Shown: positions 8,635 to 16,332, numbered from the stretch's first letter. The stretch: DNA of 32,546 bases from Aneurinibacillus terranovensis DSM 18919 (GCF_000430625.1 NZ_AUMJ01000064.1:1-32546), one strand, 5' to 3'. The notes: generated by a model not told the origin, from the sequence alone. Numbers and translations are program-made.

Positions 8635-9594
8635 ATGAGTGTAGCCATTATGGGTTCAGTCGAATCCGGTTTAATTTTTGCCATCCTGGCAATTGGTGTG
8701 TACATTACATTTCGTATTCTTGATTTCCCCGATTTGACGGTGGACGGGAGTTTTGCGACGGGAGGAGCTTTAGCCGCCACGATGATTTCATCCGGCTATT
8801 CGCCGCTGCTTTCTACGCTGGCTGCTCTTATTATTGGGTGTGTGGTAGGCGCCCTGACAGGTCTCCTTCACACAAAAGGAAAAATTAATGCGTTGCTTTC
8901 CGGTATTTTATCGATGATTGCTCTTTACTCGATTAATTTACGCATTATGCTGGATAGAGCGAACGTGCCGCTTCTGGGAGATGATACGATTACGTCCCAG
9001 ATTCAGGACCATTTATCAAAGTTGGGCGTTTTTTCTTTGTTTACCGTTCTTGCTATCATTGTGTTGATTATTAAACTTTTGATTGACTGGTTTTTGCATA
9101 CGGAAATTGGCCTCTCTATCCGGGCAACGGGAAACAATGCCCGCATGATTCGCAGCTTTTCGACGAACACGGACAATACCATTATTGTGGGGCTCAGCCT
9201 TTCAAACGGACTGGTTGCCCTCTCAGGTGCGATATATGCGCAATACCAGGGATTTGCTGATATTTCGATGGGAATTGGGATGATTATTATCGGCCTTGCT
9301 TCAGTTATCATCGGTGAAGCCATATTCGGGGATCGTTCCATTCGCCGCGCCACTCTTTCAGTCATTGGCGGCGCAATTGTTTACCGTCTTGTCGTGGCAC
9401 TGGCCATGCAAATCGGTCTTAAACCTTCCGACATGAAATTAATGACGGCGCTCATTGTCATCGTAGCCCTGATTATGCCTAAAATTTCTGCTTCCATGCG
9501 TGAACGAAGGCGCCGCGCTGAACGGAGGAAGACGTTATCGGCACGTGGCGGTTCCGTACCTCTTGAAAATGGTGAGGTGAACAGCAATGCTTAA
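8635..9594 (+). CDS. ABC transporter permease (TrpY-like, BPD_transp_2 family)
   Basis: A 319-aa integral membrane protein with about eight hydrophobic segments, of the branched-chain-amino-acid/sugar permease superfamily (LivH/RbsC type). It has the features LDFPDLTVDGSFATGGA near the N-terminus and ATGNNARMIRSF in a cytoplasmic loop (about residues 163-174), which fit the permease partner of ABC_sub_bind proteins. The C-terminus is very basic (MRERRRRAERRK) and likely cytoplasmic. ATG 8635 follows an ideal AAAGGAGG. The gene overlaps the ATPase gene by 8 bases, indicating translational coupling. Confidence 0.9.
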   Translation: MSVAIMGSVESGLIFAILAIGVYITFRILDFPDLTVDGSFATGGALAATMISSGYSPLLSTLAALIIGCVVGALTGLLHTKGKINALLSGILSMIALYSINLRIMLDRANVPLLGDDTITSQIQDHLSKLGVFSLFTVLAIIVLIIKLLIDWFLHTEIGLSIRATGNNARMIRSFSTNTDNTIIVGLSLSNGLVALSGAIYAQYQGFADISMGIGMIIIGLASVIIGEAIFGDRSIRRATLSVIGGAIVYRLVVALAMQIGLKPSDMKLMTALIVIVALIMPKISASMRERRRRAERRKTLSARGGSVPLENGEVNSNA

Positions 9595-10381
9595 ATTAAC
9601 GAATATTTATAAGGTGTTTAATGAGGGGACCGTAGATGAAAAGGTATCGTTAGATCGCGTAAACCTTGAATTGAAGCCCGGGGATTTTGTCACCATTATC
9701 GGCAGTAACGGAGCGGGAAAATCGACGTTAATGAATATTATTTCGGGTGTGCTGCTTCCCGACTACGGAACCGTTGAGATCGACGGCAATATGGTGAATC
9801 ATCTTCCGGAGTATAGGCGAGCCCCTATGATTGGGCGGGTTTTCCAGGATCCGATGGCGGGGACGGCACCGGCGATGACTATTGAGGAGAACCTTGCGTT
9901 AGCCTACTCCCGTGATAAAAAACGTGGATTGCGCCGGGGAGTTACGGCGAAGCGGCGGGATGAATTCCGCACGTATCTTCAATCCCTTCATCTTGGACTG
10001 GAGGATCGGTTGAATGCCAAAGTAGGGCTTCTATCCGGCGGGGAGCGTCAGGCTTTAAGTTTGCTGATGGCTACGTTTACCGAGCCGAAGGTGCTTTTGC
10101 TTGATGAGCATACGGCGGCGCTTGACCCGGCACGGGCCCAGCGTATTACCGAGCTAACCGAAGAGATTGTGAGCAGGCAGAAGCTGACAACCCTTATGGT
10201 TACGCATAATATGCAGCAGGCGCTTGACCTTGGGAATCGCTTAATCATGATGGATAAAGGCAATATTATTTTGGATGTTCCCGAATCTGAGAAACAACAC
10301 CTCACAATCGAGCGATTGCTTGATGAATTTCAGCGTCTGCGCGGTGAAAAGTTCGCCAGCGACCGGGCGGTGCTGGCATAA
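9587..10381 (+). CDS. ABC transporter ATP-binding protein (TrpZ-like)
   Basis: A 264-aa ATPase that powers the importer formed with the two preceding genes. Walker A is GSNGAGKST (about residues 39-47), the ABC signature is LSGGERQ (about 148-154), Walker B is VLLLDEHTA (about 167-175), and the switch His lies in MVTHNMQQAL. Length and motifs are normal and no extra domain is fused. It is the last gene of the operon and is followed by a very strong terminator. Confidence 0.93.
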   Translation: MLKLTNIYKVFNEGTVDEKVSLDRVNLELKPGDFVTIIGSNGAGKSTLMNIISGVLLPDYGTVEIDGNMVNHLPEYRRAPMIGRVFQDPMAGTAPAMTIEENLALAYSRDKKRGLRRGVTAKRRDEFRTYLQSLHLGLEDRLNAKVGLLSGGERQALSLLMATFTEPKVLLLDEHTAALDPARAQRITELTEEIVSRQKLTTLMVTHNMQQALDLGNRLIMMDKGNIILDVPESEKQHLTIERLLDEFQRLRGEKFASDRAVLA

Positions 10382-10410
10382 CTCACACAGGCAGTGTTCT
10401 TATCAACTAA

Positions 10411-10453
10411 AGAAAACCCGCCAGCCGATAACATATCGGCTGGCGGGTTTTCT
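10411..10453. terminator. Bidirectional terminator, 20-bp perfect stem
   Basis: Bases 10411-10430 pair perfectly with 10434-10453 around a 3-nt loop. The AGAAAA and TTTTCT ends serve as U-tracts in either direction. It ends the importer operon and abuts the stop codon of the convergent DUF2062 gene. Confidence 0.92.
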
Positions 10454-10942
10454 TTACGATTTCTTCAATTGCAAGGACCGGCGTGCTTGTTTCTTTTTTC
10501 TGTAAAGATGAAGTCCATAAAATACAAGTGTATAACATAAAACAGACATAACCAGTCCGTTGGTGGCACTACCGATAAAAAAGGCGATCCCTTTTTCCTT
10601 GACTAAAGTCCACAGAGCAAGTAAATTAAAATCACTCGCATGGCGGGCCTGCTGTTCAAGAGTACGGCCGATTAACCTGTTGCCTACACTTAAATTGATG
10701 ACAAAGAAAAGAGGAAGCATAAACTTTCCCATAATAAACCCAATGAGTGACGCGGTAAAATTACCGCGCAATAAAAGGTTTAACGGATAAAGGAGTAAAA
10801 AAGCGATCCCTAGCGTAGGAAGAGTGATAAATTCAATAAAAATACCGAGTGAAAAACTCCGGGCCACAATAGAGGGAGCACCTTTCGAACGGAGCAATTT
10901 TAAATACTGGAGTTTTAGCTTCCTATACACGTTTTTCCACAT
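10454..10942 (-). CDS. DUF2062 domain membrane protein
   Basis: A 162-aa protein with a basic N-terminus (KNVYRKLKLQYLKLLR), hydrophobic segments around residues 30-60, 65-90 and 125-150, and a Lys/Arg-rich C-terminus. The segment SPxxVARSFSLGIFIEF-like with TLGIAFLLLYPLN and GNFTASLIGFIMG matches the DUF2062 pattern (small inner-membrane proteins of unknown function). ATG 10942 is preceded by GAGGAAG. A TTG 24 bases upstream is also in frame but has no ribosome site. It is transcribed alone, convergent with the importer operon. Confidence 0.75.
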   Translation of the reverse strand: MWKNVYRKLKLQYLKLLRSKGAPSIVARSFSLGIFIEFITLPTLGIAFLLLYPLNLLLRGNFTASLIGFIMGKFMLPLFFVINLSVGNRLIGRTLEQQARHASDFNLLALWTLVKEKGIAFFIGSATNGLVMSVLCYTLVFYGLHLYRKKKQARRSLQLKKS

Positions 10943-11042
10943 TTTTCTTCCTCGCTTTTTTAACAAACTGTTGTTGCCTTACTATATATTATTATAGCGA
11001 AAAAAATTCATGATTGTTAGCTAATATTGCTTTTTATTTTGA

Positions 11043-11068
11043 GTTTTGTTACGCATAATGAAGGGTAG
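11043..11068 (+). promoter_or_regulatory. Sigma-B-like promoter of the RsbT-like gene
   Basis: GTTTTG (11043-11048), a 14-base spacer and GGGTAG (11063-11068) fit the B. subtilis sigma-B consensus GTTTAA-N12-15-GGGTAT in its most conserved positions. It is about 60 bases from the start codon of a gene whose family acts in sigma-B control. No sigma-A promoter with proper spacing overlaps it. Confidence 0.5.
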
Positions 11069-11082
11069 TGATAAAACAAATG

Positions 11083-11097
11083 ATTACCCTTGGTAAT
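11083..11097. repeat. Inverted repeat in the leader of the RsbT-like gene
   Basis: ATTACC (11083-11088) and GGTAAT (11092-11097) form a perfect 6-bp inverted repeat around CTT, just downstream of the sigma-B-like promoter. It could be an operator or a short leader hairpin; no T-tract follows. Confidence 0.35.
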
Positions 11098-11126
11098 GCT
11101 TAGAAGCAGCATGGGGGAGAGGTGCA

Positions 11127-11525
11127 ATGGTTCAACTGTCCATTGAAACGGAAGAGGACGTCATTATGGCGGCAACGCTTGGAAAAACAATTGCCTGTGA
11201 AATGGGATTTTCCCCTGTTGACCAAACAAAAATCGCCGTCGGCATATCAGAAATAACGCGTAATATTATTAATTATGCTTATCACGGGCGGATTTATTTT
11301 CACAAAGGGGAAGATTATATAGAAATAACGGTGCAGGATCGGGGACCGGGTATTGAAAACTTGGCGGAAGCTTTGAAGGATGGCGTTACAACAGGGAAGG
11401 GTCTCGGCCTTGGTCTATCCGGAACGAAACGGCTTATGGATGAATTTCACATTGAAACGAAGGTAGGGGTCGGTACAACAGTCCGGATTCGAAAATGGAT
11501 GGAAAGAGAAAAAAGAAACGAGTAA
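11127..11525 (+). CDS. RsbT-like anti-sigma regulatory serine kinase
   Basis: A 132-aa GHKL-fold ATPase/kinase; B. subtilis RsbT is 133 aa. The N-box is EITRNIINYA (about residues 47-56), the G1 box is DRGPGIENL (about 72-80) and the G2 box is GLGLGLSGTKRLMDEF (about 92-107). The GLGLGLSGTKRLMD pattern is closer to RsbT than to RsbW or SpoIIAB. RsbT phosphorylates STAS-domain partners in the stressosome and activates the PP2C phosphatase RsbU. No RsbR/RsbS partner is adjacent. ATG 11127 follows GGGGGAGAGG. A sigma-B-like promoter lies upstream, and a LOV-PP2C phosphatase elsewhere in the window is a possible but unproven partner. Confidence 0.85.
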   Translation: MVQLSIETEEDVIMAATLGKTIACEMGFSPVDQTKIAVGISEITRNIINYAYHGRIYFHKGEDYIEITVQDRGPGIENLAEALKDGVTTGKGLGLGLSGTKRLMDEFHIETKVGVGTTVRIRKWMEREKRNE

Positions 11526-11592
11526 GGCTGTCGTTAGATAAACCATTAAATAGGGTAAGATAACGTATGAAGATTTGAAGGAGTCGATTGTA

Positions 11593-12663
11593 ATGAACAT
11601 ACCTGAAAAAATCTTAAATGCTGTTGTCGTTCCACGGTTAAATCAACTTTCACCCGACATCCATTTTCACCACCTTCGCTGTAAAGCAGGCTACTTGATC
11701 ATAGAAGCGACCATCCGATCGCGTGCCGAGTGGTATGATTGTTTTTATACCGTGAGCGTGATTGATGTTCGTTTTGATGTAAATGGACGCTATTTGGTGC
11801 TTAATTATATTGAGGACTTCTATCATCAAACGGTTCCGCTGGGGAAAAAGTTATTCCGTGAAGCCGAAAGATTTTTTAACAAAAGCATTGGCGGCAGCAC
11901 TTTGTTGATGAATAAGTTAAAAAACACAAAGGACGTTCATATTTCGGAAAATCGTATCACGATTCAGCTCAGCCGTCTCGTTGAGATGTACCCGATGCTG
12001 CAGAAGGTCACGGTTACCGGTATTCAACCGCAAAACGGTTATCTGTCGCTTGAATTACAGGTTCCGCCCGATGTTTCACTTCCGGATATGGACTGGCTGC
12101 AGCAGTTACCGGATGAAGATGACGAGACGGTAGAGGCCGAACCGAACGCAAAAGATGCTCGGCAAGGGGATGGATTTGGTTTTGCAGGTGGCGGAGAACT
12201 CATCGTTCTTGAACGGGAGCATCAGCGTTTTTATGACCGGCTGCGCAGAAAAATAGAGGAGTACCTGCGCGACAGGATAGGGGATGCCAAGTCCGAAAAA
12301 TTGGCGCCGTATCTTTTATTAGCACCTGACTTATTTGTATTGTTAGCACGTTTACTAAAAGACGACCGGGTCTCACCAAAGTCTAAATCCATTGCCATGC
12401 TGGCCGTTGCATACTTTATTTCCCCGCTGGACATTATTCCTGAAATATTTCTCGGTCCATTGGGATTTGCCGACGATGTGGTGGTCAGTGTGATGGCGCT
12501 CAATAAAATACTTGGGGATACGGATAAAGAAATCATTGCTGAACACTGGAACGGCAAGGAAAACATTATTGAGGTAATCCGGGACGTGCTGGCGAAGGCA
12601 GATTCACTGATTGGCAGCGGCCGCCTGAAAATGATAAAAAATTTATTTACATCAAAGAAATAA
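11593..12663 (+). CDS. YkvA/DUF1232 domain protein with a novel N-terminal region
   Basis: A 356-aa protein. The C-terminal part (about residues 225-345) is a YkvA-like DUF1232 domain with the hallmark SPKSKSIAMLAVAYFISPLD followed by IIPEIF and GFADDVVV, a short membrane-associated motif of unknown function. The first 180 residues are soluble, mixed alpha/beta, and match nothing I recognise. An acidic linker (DEDDETVEAE, about 177-187) joins the two. The start is ATG 11593, since AAGGAG lies 9 bases upstream. It follows the RsbT-like gene by about 70 bases in the same direction and may share its transcript. Confidence 0.7.
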   Translation: MNIPEKILNAVVVPRLNQLSPDIHFHHLRCKAGYLIIEATIRSRAEWYDCFYTVSVIDVRFDVNGRYLVLNYIEDFYHQTVPLGKKLFREAERFFNKSIGGSTLLMNKLKNTKDVHISENRITIQLSRLVEMYPMLQKVTVTGIQPQNGYLSLELQVPPDVSLPDMDWLQQLPDEDDETVEAEPNAKDARQGDGFGFAGGGELIVLEREHQRFYDRLRRKIEEYLRDRIGDAKSEKLAPYLLLAPDLFVLLARLLKDDRVSPKSKSIAMLAVAYFISPLDIIPEIFLGPLGFADDVVVSVMALNKILGDTDKEIIAEHWNGKENIIEVIRDVLAKADSLIGSGRLKMIKNLFTSKK

Positions 12664-12665
12664 AG

Positions 12666-12695
12666 GTAGCTATCTCTTACCCAAGAGGTAGCTAC
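12666..12695 (-). terminator. Terminator of the acetyltransferase gene
   Basis: A 12-bp stem with one G-U pair (12666-12677 with 12684-12695) and a 6-nt loop. Read on the minus strand it is followed by TTTATTTCTTT, so it mainly serves the minus-strand acetyltransferase gene. It may also slow transcription of the convergent YkvA-domain gene. Confidence 0.7.
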
Positions 12696-12706
12696 GCCAG
12701 AGTTTG

Positions 12707-13210
12707 TCAATTTCCGTTTGAAACTGCCGCAACAGGTGTAAGCTCCTTTATCACTGCAATTTCATCACAGCTCGGAAATTTAGAGCAGTTGATGCAATCT
12801 TTCCAAACTTTATGGGGAAGTGTTTCTTTTTCCACCACTGTAAACCCGCATTTATCAAAGAAGGTCATCTGGTATGTTAACGCCATGATACGGTTAAGCC
12901 CAAGGGATTGTCCCTCTTCCACGAGATGGGCTACTAATTTTTTCCCCAAGCCTTTTCCGACCGCTTTCTGCGAAATGGCGAGTGAACGAATTTCGGCTAA
13001 ATCTTCCCATAGAATATGGAGCCCTCCCACCCCGAGGATGCCTTCTTTTTCCGACACTTCTCCCGTATCATCCACTACCACTGAAAAACAATGAAGCGTC
13101 TCGCAGAGTGATAGCTTGGAACGCGGCAGCATTAATCCCTGCTGCGCGTATTCGTTAATCAATGCCATCATTCCGTCAAGGTCCTGTATTTTTGCCTTTC
13201 GAATTACCAT
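12707..13210 (-). CDS. GNAT N-acetyltransferase, ArgA-like
   Basis: A 167-aa GCN5-related acetyltransferase. The acetyl-CoA loop is seen as SLAISQKAVGKGLGKKLVAHL (about 85-105, with the Q/R-x-x-G-x-G/A signature KAVGKGLGK). The segment GVGGLHILWEDLAEIRSLAI resembles short actinobacterial ArgA-type N-acetylglutamate synthases (COG1246), so glutamate acetylation is a reasonable but unproven activity. The C-terminal Cys cluster DCINCSKFPSCDE is a group feature. The start was set at ATG 13210, preceded by GGAGGGG. It is transcribed away from an 88-bp gap upstream. Confidence 0.8.
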   Translation of the reverse strand: MVIRKAKIQDLDGMMALINEYAQQGLMLPRSKLSLCETLHCFSVVVDDTGEVSEKEGILGVGGLHILWEDLAEIRSLAISQKAVGKGLGKKLVAHLVEEGQSLGLNRIMALTYQMTFFDKCGFTVVEKETLPHKVWKDCINCSKFPSCDEIAVIKELTPVAAVSNGN

Positions 13211-13315
13211 GCCGTTACCCCTCCACATAAAGTTGTTGCATATTTATTCATTGTATGAATTAAATATACATCCCTTGTATGTCGGTGTCCAGAGGTAATT
13301 TTAGCGGATGTGTGG

Positions 13316-14011
13316 TTACGTTAGCCAGCGAGCTAAAAAAAATGCGGCGGCTGCGGCGAGACTACCGACCATAGTGGTTTGAAATGCACTTTTAACCGGG
13401 GATGTTCCGGTGAATTTTCCTTTTATATAGCCGAAGATGAACAGGACAAGCAACGTGATAATAATAGAAACGTTTAAAGCGGCGGCGGGCTTTGCCATTA
13501 AGATGTAAGGAGATAAGGGAATAACGCCGCCAGCTATGTAGGATAGGGCGATGGTCAGGGCGCTTTTACGCCCCCGGCCCGGATCCGGCGGTTCTAAGCC
13601 GAGTTCGAATTTCATCATGAAATCAACCCATTTATCAGGATGTTTACGCATAGTGGAAACGATCGACTGAATTTGCTCCTCTTCTAAAGCATATTCCCGG
13701 AAAATTTCCGCGACTTCCTCGGCCTCACGCTCCGGCAGTTCAATGACTTCATGATGCTCGCGTTTTAACTCAGATTCATAATGTTCTGCATCCGTCCGGG
13801 CGGCGAGATATCCACCCAGCCCCATCGCAATGGAACCGGCGGCAATTTCCGCTGCTCCGGCTGTCAGGATGAGCGTAGTGGAATCGACCGCGCCGGACAG
13901 GCCGGCCGCCATAGCGAACGGAACAGTCAGCCCATCTGCCATCCCGATGACTATGTCTCTCACGGTCTCGGACGCGGTGAAATGCTTTTCAACGTGTGGG
14001 GTGTTGGCCAT
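13316..14011 (-). CDS. VIT/CCC1 family Fe2+/Mn2+ transporter
   Basis: A 231-aa membrane protein of the vacuolar iron transporter family. The N-terminal signature ETVRDIVIGMADGLTVPFAM (about residues 14-33) and the Gly/Ala-rich helix with AAGSIAMGLGGYLAAR (about 56-71) are diagnostic. An acidic cytoplasmic helical hairpin (about 75-125, Glu-rich) corresponds to the metal-binding region, and three further membrane helices follow. It probably exports or sequesters Fe(II) or Mn(II). ATG 14011 is preceded by AGAGGAGA. Confidence 0.9.
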   Translation of the reverse strand: MANTPHVEKHFTASETVRDIVIGMADGLTVPFAMAAGLSGAVDSTTLILTAGAAEIAAGSIAMGLGGYLAARTDAEHYESELKREHHEVIELPEREAEEVAEIFREYALEEEQIQSIVSTMRKHPDKWVDFMMKFELGLEPPDPGRGRKSALTIALSYIAGGVIPLSPYILMAKPAAALNVSIIITLLVLFIFGYIKGKFTGTSPVKSAFQTTMVGSLAAAAAFFLARWLT

Positions 14012-14329
14012 CGTTTCATATCTCCTCTATAAAGTGGTAGTTATGTCTTTACTTTCTACTATACCAAGTTTTCGCGCGTATATATTCTCCCTTTTTTAAA
14101 ACACAGCCAGTCTCCACTTCCCCGTAAGGGAAGACTCCTGCAAAAAATAAAATGGTTTATTCCAGTGCCGCACCATTTTTTGGGCTTACGTTCGGCTGCG
14201 CTCACGTTGCAGAATGTAAAACGTAAGTAAACCTATTAAAAATGTACAAAAAAGTAAATTGACCGCCCATGGTGCCAGAGAACATGGTATTATATACGAG
14301 ATGAGACTAAGATGCAAAGGAGTCTTGGA
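14012..14329. other. Intergenic region with several inverted repeats
   Basis: No gene is visible between the divergent VIT and coiled-coil genes. The region holds a small hairpin CTTCCC/GGGAAG (14117-14122 with 14128-14133), AAAATGGT/ACCATTTT (14149-14156 with 14172-14179) ending in a T-run, and a longer-range inverted repeat CTTACGTT/AACGTAAG (14185-14192 with 14220-14227). CATGGT occurs twice, at 14268-14273 and 14283-14288, just before the next gene. The function of these is unknown. Confidence 0.5.
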
Positions 14330-15241
14330 ATGGAAGGGTTAGTCTACACGCCAAGCAGCATGTTAAAAAAGGTATTTCGGGAAGGGGAGAGATCCCTCTC
14401 CAGGCAGGAATTGCAAAATCGACTGCAGAATACACATGAGACAAGCCTTATTACACTGCAATTATCTGCTGAACAGGTGATTGAACAGGCGGTCGCCGAT
14501 GAATTGTCCCCCTTTCATATTGGAGGTTCACATGCCGTTATTGAGATAGATGGGGTGTATCGCGACCATATAGCGGACGAGCTTGTGCGATATTTTTTAG
14601 AAACGAAGGCTCCGCTGACCAGAGAACAATGCCTCAAAAAACTTCGGCGAAATAATCTTGTATCCTACAGCTATGATGGAAATAAACTGCCGCTTTTCCA
14701 TGATGCCCGTTTTGTTCAGTTTAACGGTTCTGATCTGTGGTATCTTTCGCGCTGGAATGTAGCCAATGATGAGATTTACAGCTACTTGACAGACCGCGGG
14801 ATTAAGCAGCTTCCGATTGCTCAACTCCATATGATTGTCGAGCACGAATTGGGTCTATCGCGCCGGGAATTTGTTTTTGTGCCCGAGGGGGATCCCCGGT
14901 TTCGCGTAATCGATGGTTTGGTTATCGTTTCGTACACGGATGAAATCAATCATGATGAAAATAAAGAGAAATCAGCCGTACAAATCAATCAACACGAAGA
15001 GGAGGTTGCTGTTACAATGGCAAACGATGTGAAAACAGCAAGTATATGGGAGGATATTTTGTGCAACGCACAGGACTCGATTGAGAAGGTCGAACAGCGC
15101 ATTAAAGAAATGGAAGAAGAAGTATTGGATCATTTTAAACAAAACAACATGGCAGCTATATCCCAACTTGTAGCGGAAAAGGAAAAAAACGAATCGATTG
15201 TAAAAGCTCTTGAGAAGGTTATGGAACTTGTAAACGCATAA
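14330..15241 (+). CDS. Uncharacterised protein: tandem winged-helix-like repeats plus coiled coil
   Basis: A 303-aa protein I do not recognise. The first 200 residues look like three related units, each a helix pair beginning with a short LSRQEL/LTREQC/LPIAQL-type helix and ending in a strand with a DxRF motif (HDARFVQFNGSDLWYLS; GDPRFRVIDGLVIVSY). This pattern recalls HARE-HTH or winged-helix modules. After an acidic linker, about residues 235-303 form a coiled coil. That tail shares the motif F-x-x-N-(N/D)-M-x-x-I-x-Q-L with the next gene's product. The start is ATG 14330, preceded by AAAGGAG; the ATG at 14312 overlaps that site. A DNA- or polymerase-related role is inference only. Confidence 0.65.
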   Translation: MEGLVYTPSSMLKKVFREGERSLSRQELQNRLQNTHETSLITLQLSAEQVIEQAVADELSPFHIGGSHAVIEIDGVYRDHIADELVRYFLETKAPLTREQCLKKLRRNNLVSYSYDGNKLPLFHDARFVQFNGSDLWYLSRWNVANDEIYSYLTDRGIKQLPIAQLHMIVEHELGLSRREFVFVPEGDPRFRVIDGLVIVSYTDEINHDENKEKSAVQINQHEEEVAVTMANDVKTASIWEDILCNAQDSIEKVEQRIKEMEEEVLDHFKQNNMAAISQLVAEKEKNESIVKALEKVMELVNA

Positions 15242-15268
15242 CGGGAGGAACTGACTATAAGATTAAGG

Positions 15269-15574
15269 ATGGCGCTGAGGATGGACATTATCGAAGGCCT
15301 TGACTTATTGGAACGTCGTTTTGACAGATTGCGGTCACTTATTGATCATAAACGGCTGCAGATTGAATGTATGGAAGAGGACGTGCGCCTATGTTTTCAG
15401 GAAAATGATATGGATCGAATCGCTCAGCTTGCCCTCGAACGAAGACAGTTGCTTGCCTTTATATCCGCGTTGGAAGGCTTCATAAAGAAATGGGAAGTAC
15501 GCTGGCAGGACCATGAAGTGTCAGACTGGCTTTCGGATATTGGTCTGCCCACCGAACGGACAACAGTTTTATAG
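15269..15574 (+). CDS. Small coiled-coil protein, paralog of the upstream gene's C-terminus
   Basis: A 101-aa, almost fully helical protein with heptad-like Leu/Ile spacing over residues 5-75 and a Trp-rich end (KKWEVRWQDHEVSDW). The core FQENDMDRIAQLALERRQLL aligns with FKQNNMAAISQLVAEKEKNE of the preceding protein, so the two share a module and may interact. The start is uncertain: ATG 15269 has only AAGG close by, ATG 15281 is an alternative, and the strong GGGAGGAA at 15243-15250 lies rather far upstream. It lies 27 bases after the previous gene and is surely in the same operon. No function is assigned. Confidence 0.6.
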   Translation: MALRMDIIEGLDLLERRFDRLRSLIDHKRLQIECMEEDVRLCFQENDMDRIAQLALERRQLLAFISALEGFIKKWEVRWQDHEVSDWLSDIGLPTERTTVL

Positions 15575-15613
15575 CGTTATCTTCCGGTTGGCGGAAAATT
15601 TCCTCAGGAATAG

Positions 15614-15656
15614 AAAAGGACAGAGCCGGTGCAGAACACGGCAACTGTCCTTTTTT
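15614..15656. terminator. Bidirectional terminator after the coiled-coil pair
   Basis: AAAAGGACAG (15614-15623) pairs with CTGTCCTTTT (15645-15654), with an inner GCCG/CGGC helix and a T-run. It sits between the convergent coiled-coil gene and the small minus-strand gene. Confidence 0.88.
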
Positions 15657-15684
15657 CTGCGATAAGCAACCGATAGAAAACGAT

Positions 15685-15924
15685 TCACGTTGATAGTAAG
15701 GAGGTGTAAGCATCGATTCCGTATTTATGGGCCAGCATGTTGTCGTATGTGTCGTCCATCCACTGATTTTCTTCCTGATAAGAATGACTGGTTGCTTTAC
15801 GTTCCTTCCGCATCGAACTTGTTCTTTCTTCGGATAAGGATTGGGGCCTGAGATCAGCTGAGGTTTTTATCGAACAGCTGATACACGTTTCTACGATTTC
15901 ATCCCAGTTGGCAAAACTCATCAT
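15685..15924 (-). CDS. Small hypothetical protein
   Basis: A 79-aa hydrophilic protein without membrane segments or recognised domain. It has a CISC motif near the N-terminus (residues 14-17) and many Ser, Glu and Lys residues in the middle. I regard it as a real gene because ATG 15924 (or the adjacent ATG 15921) is preceded at good spacing by AAGGGAGG and because a terminator lies just downstream. A second, unexplained AAAGGAGG site is seen about 80 bases upstream on the same strand. Confidence 0.55.
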   Translation of the reverse strand: MMSFANWDEIVETCISCSIKTSADLRPQSLSEERTSSMRKERKATSHSYQEENQWMDDTYDNMLAHKYGIDAYTSLLST

Positions 15925-16152
15925 TTTTGCCTCCCTTCTTTTTTAAATTCGCCAGGCTGGTACACGTGTGCATAACCCTTGGTAAGAAATCGGAATACAT
16001 CCTCCTTTCTCTTTATTACATCAATTATATAAGAAATAAAGAAAATCGTACAGGATAACACAAAATATTCAGATTTATTATCAACGCAGATAAAACAGCA
16101 GCAGTTGAAACAGTAATGGAATGTATGATAAGATAGTTACTGTCTTCATATA

Positions 16153-16229
16153 GTCCCAGTAGCTCAGTTGGATAGAGCAACGGCCTTCTAAGCCGTGTGT
16201 CGGGAGTTCGAATCTCTCCTGGGACGCCA
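16153..16229 (+). tRNA. tRNA-Arg (TCT), copy 2
   Basis: A 77-nt cloverleaf identical to the copy at 776-852 except C at 16218, which restores a G-C pair in the T-stem. It has anticodon TCT and encoded CCA. It stands alone, about 100 bases upstream of rnpB, and could be cotranscribed with it. Confidence 0.95.
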
Positions 16230-16332
16230 CTTTGTAAAGTTTATCCACTTTACTTTTTGCGATGGATGATATAAAATACATCTTGTGCGTATCGATGGAT
16301 AAAACACACGAATGATACTAAAAATGAAAATA

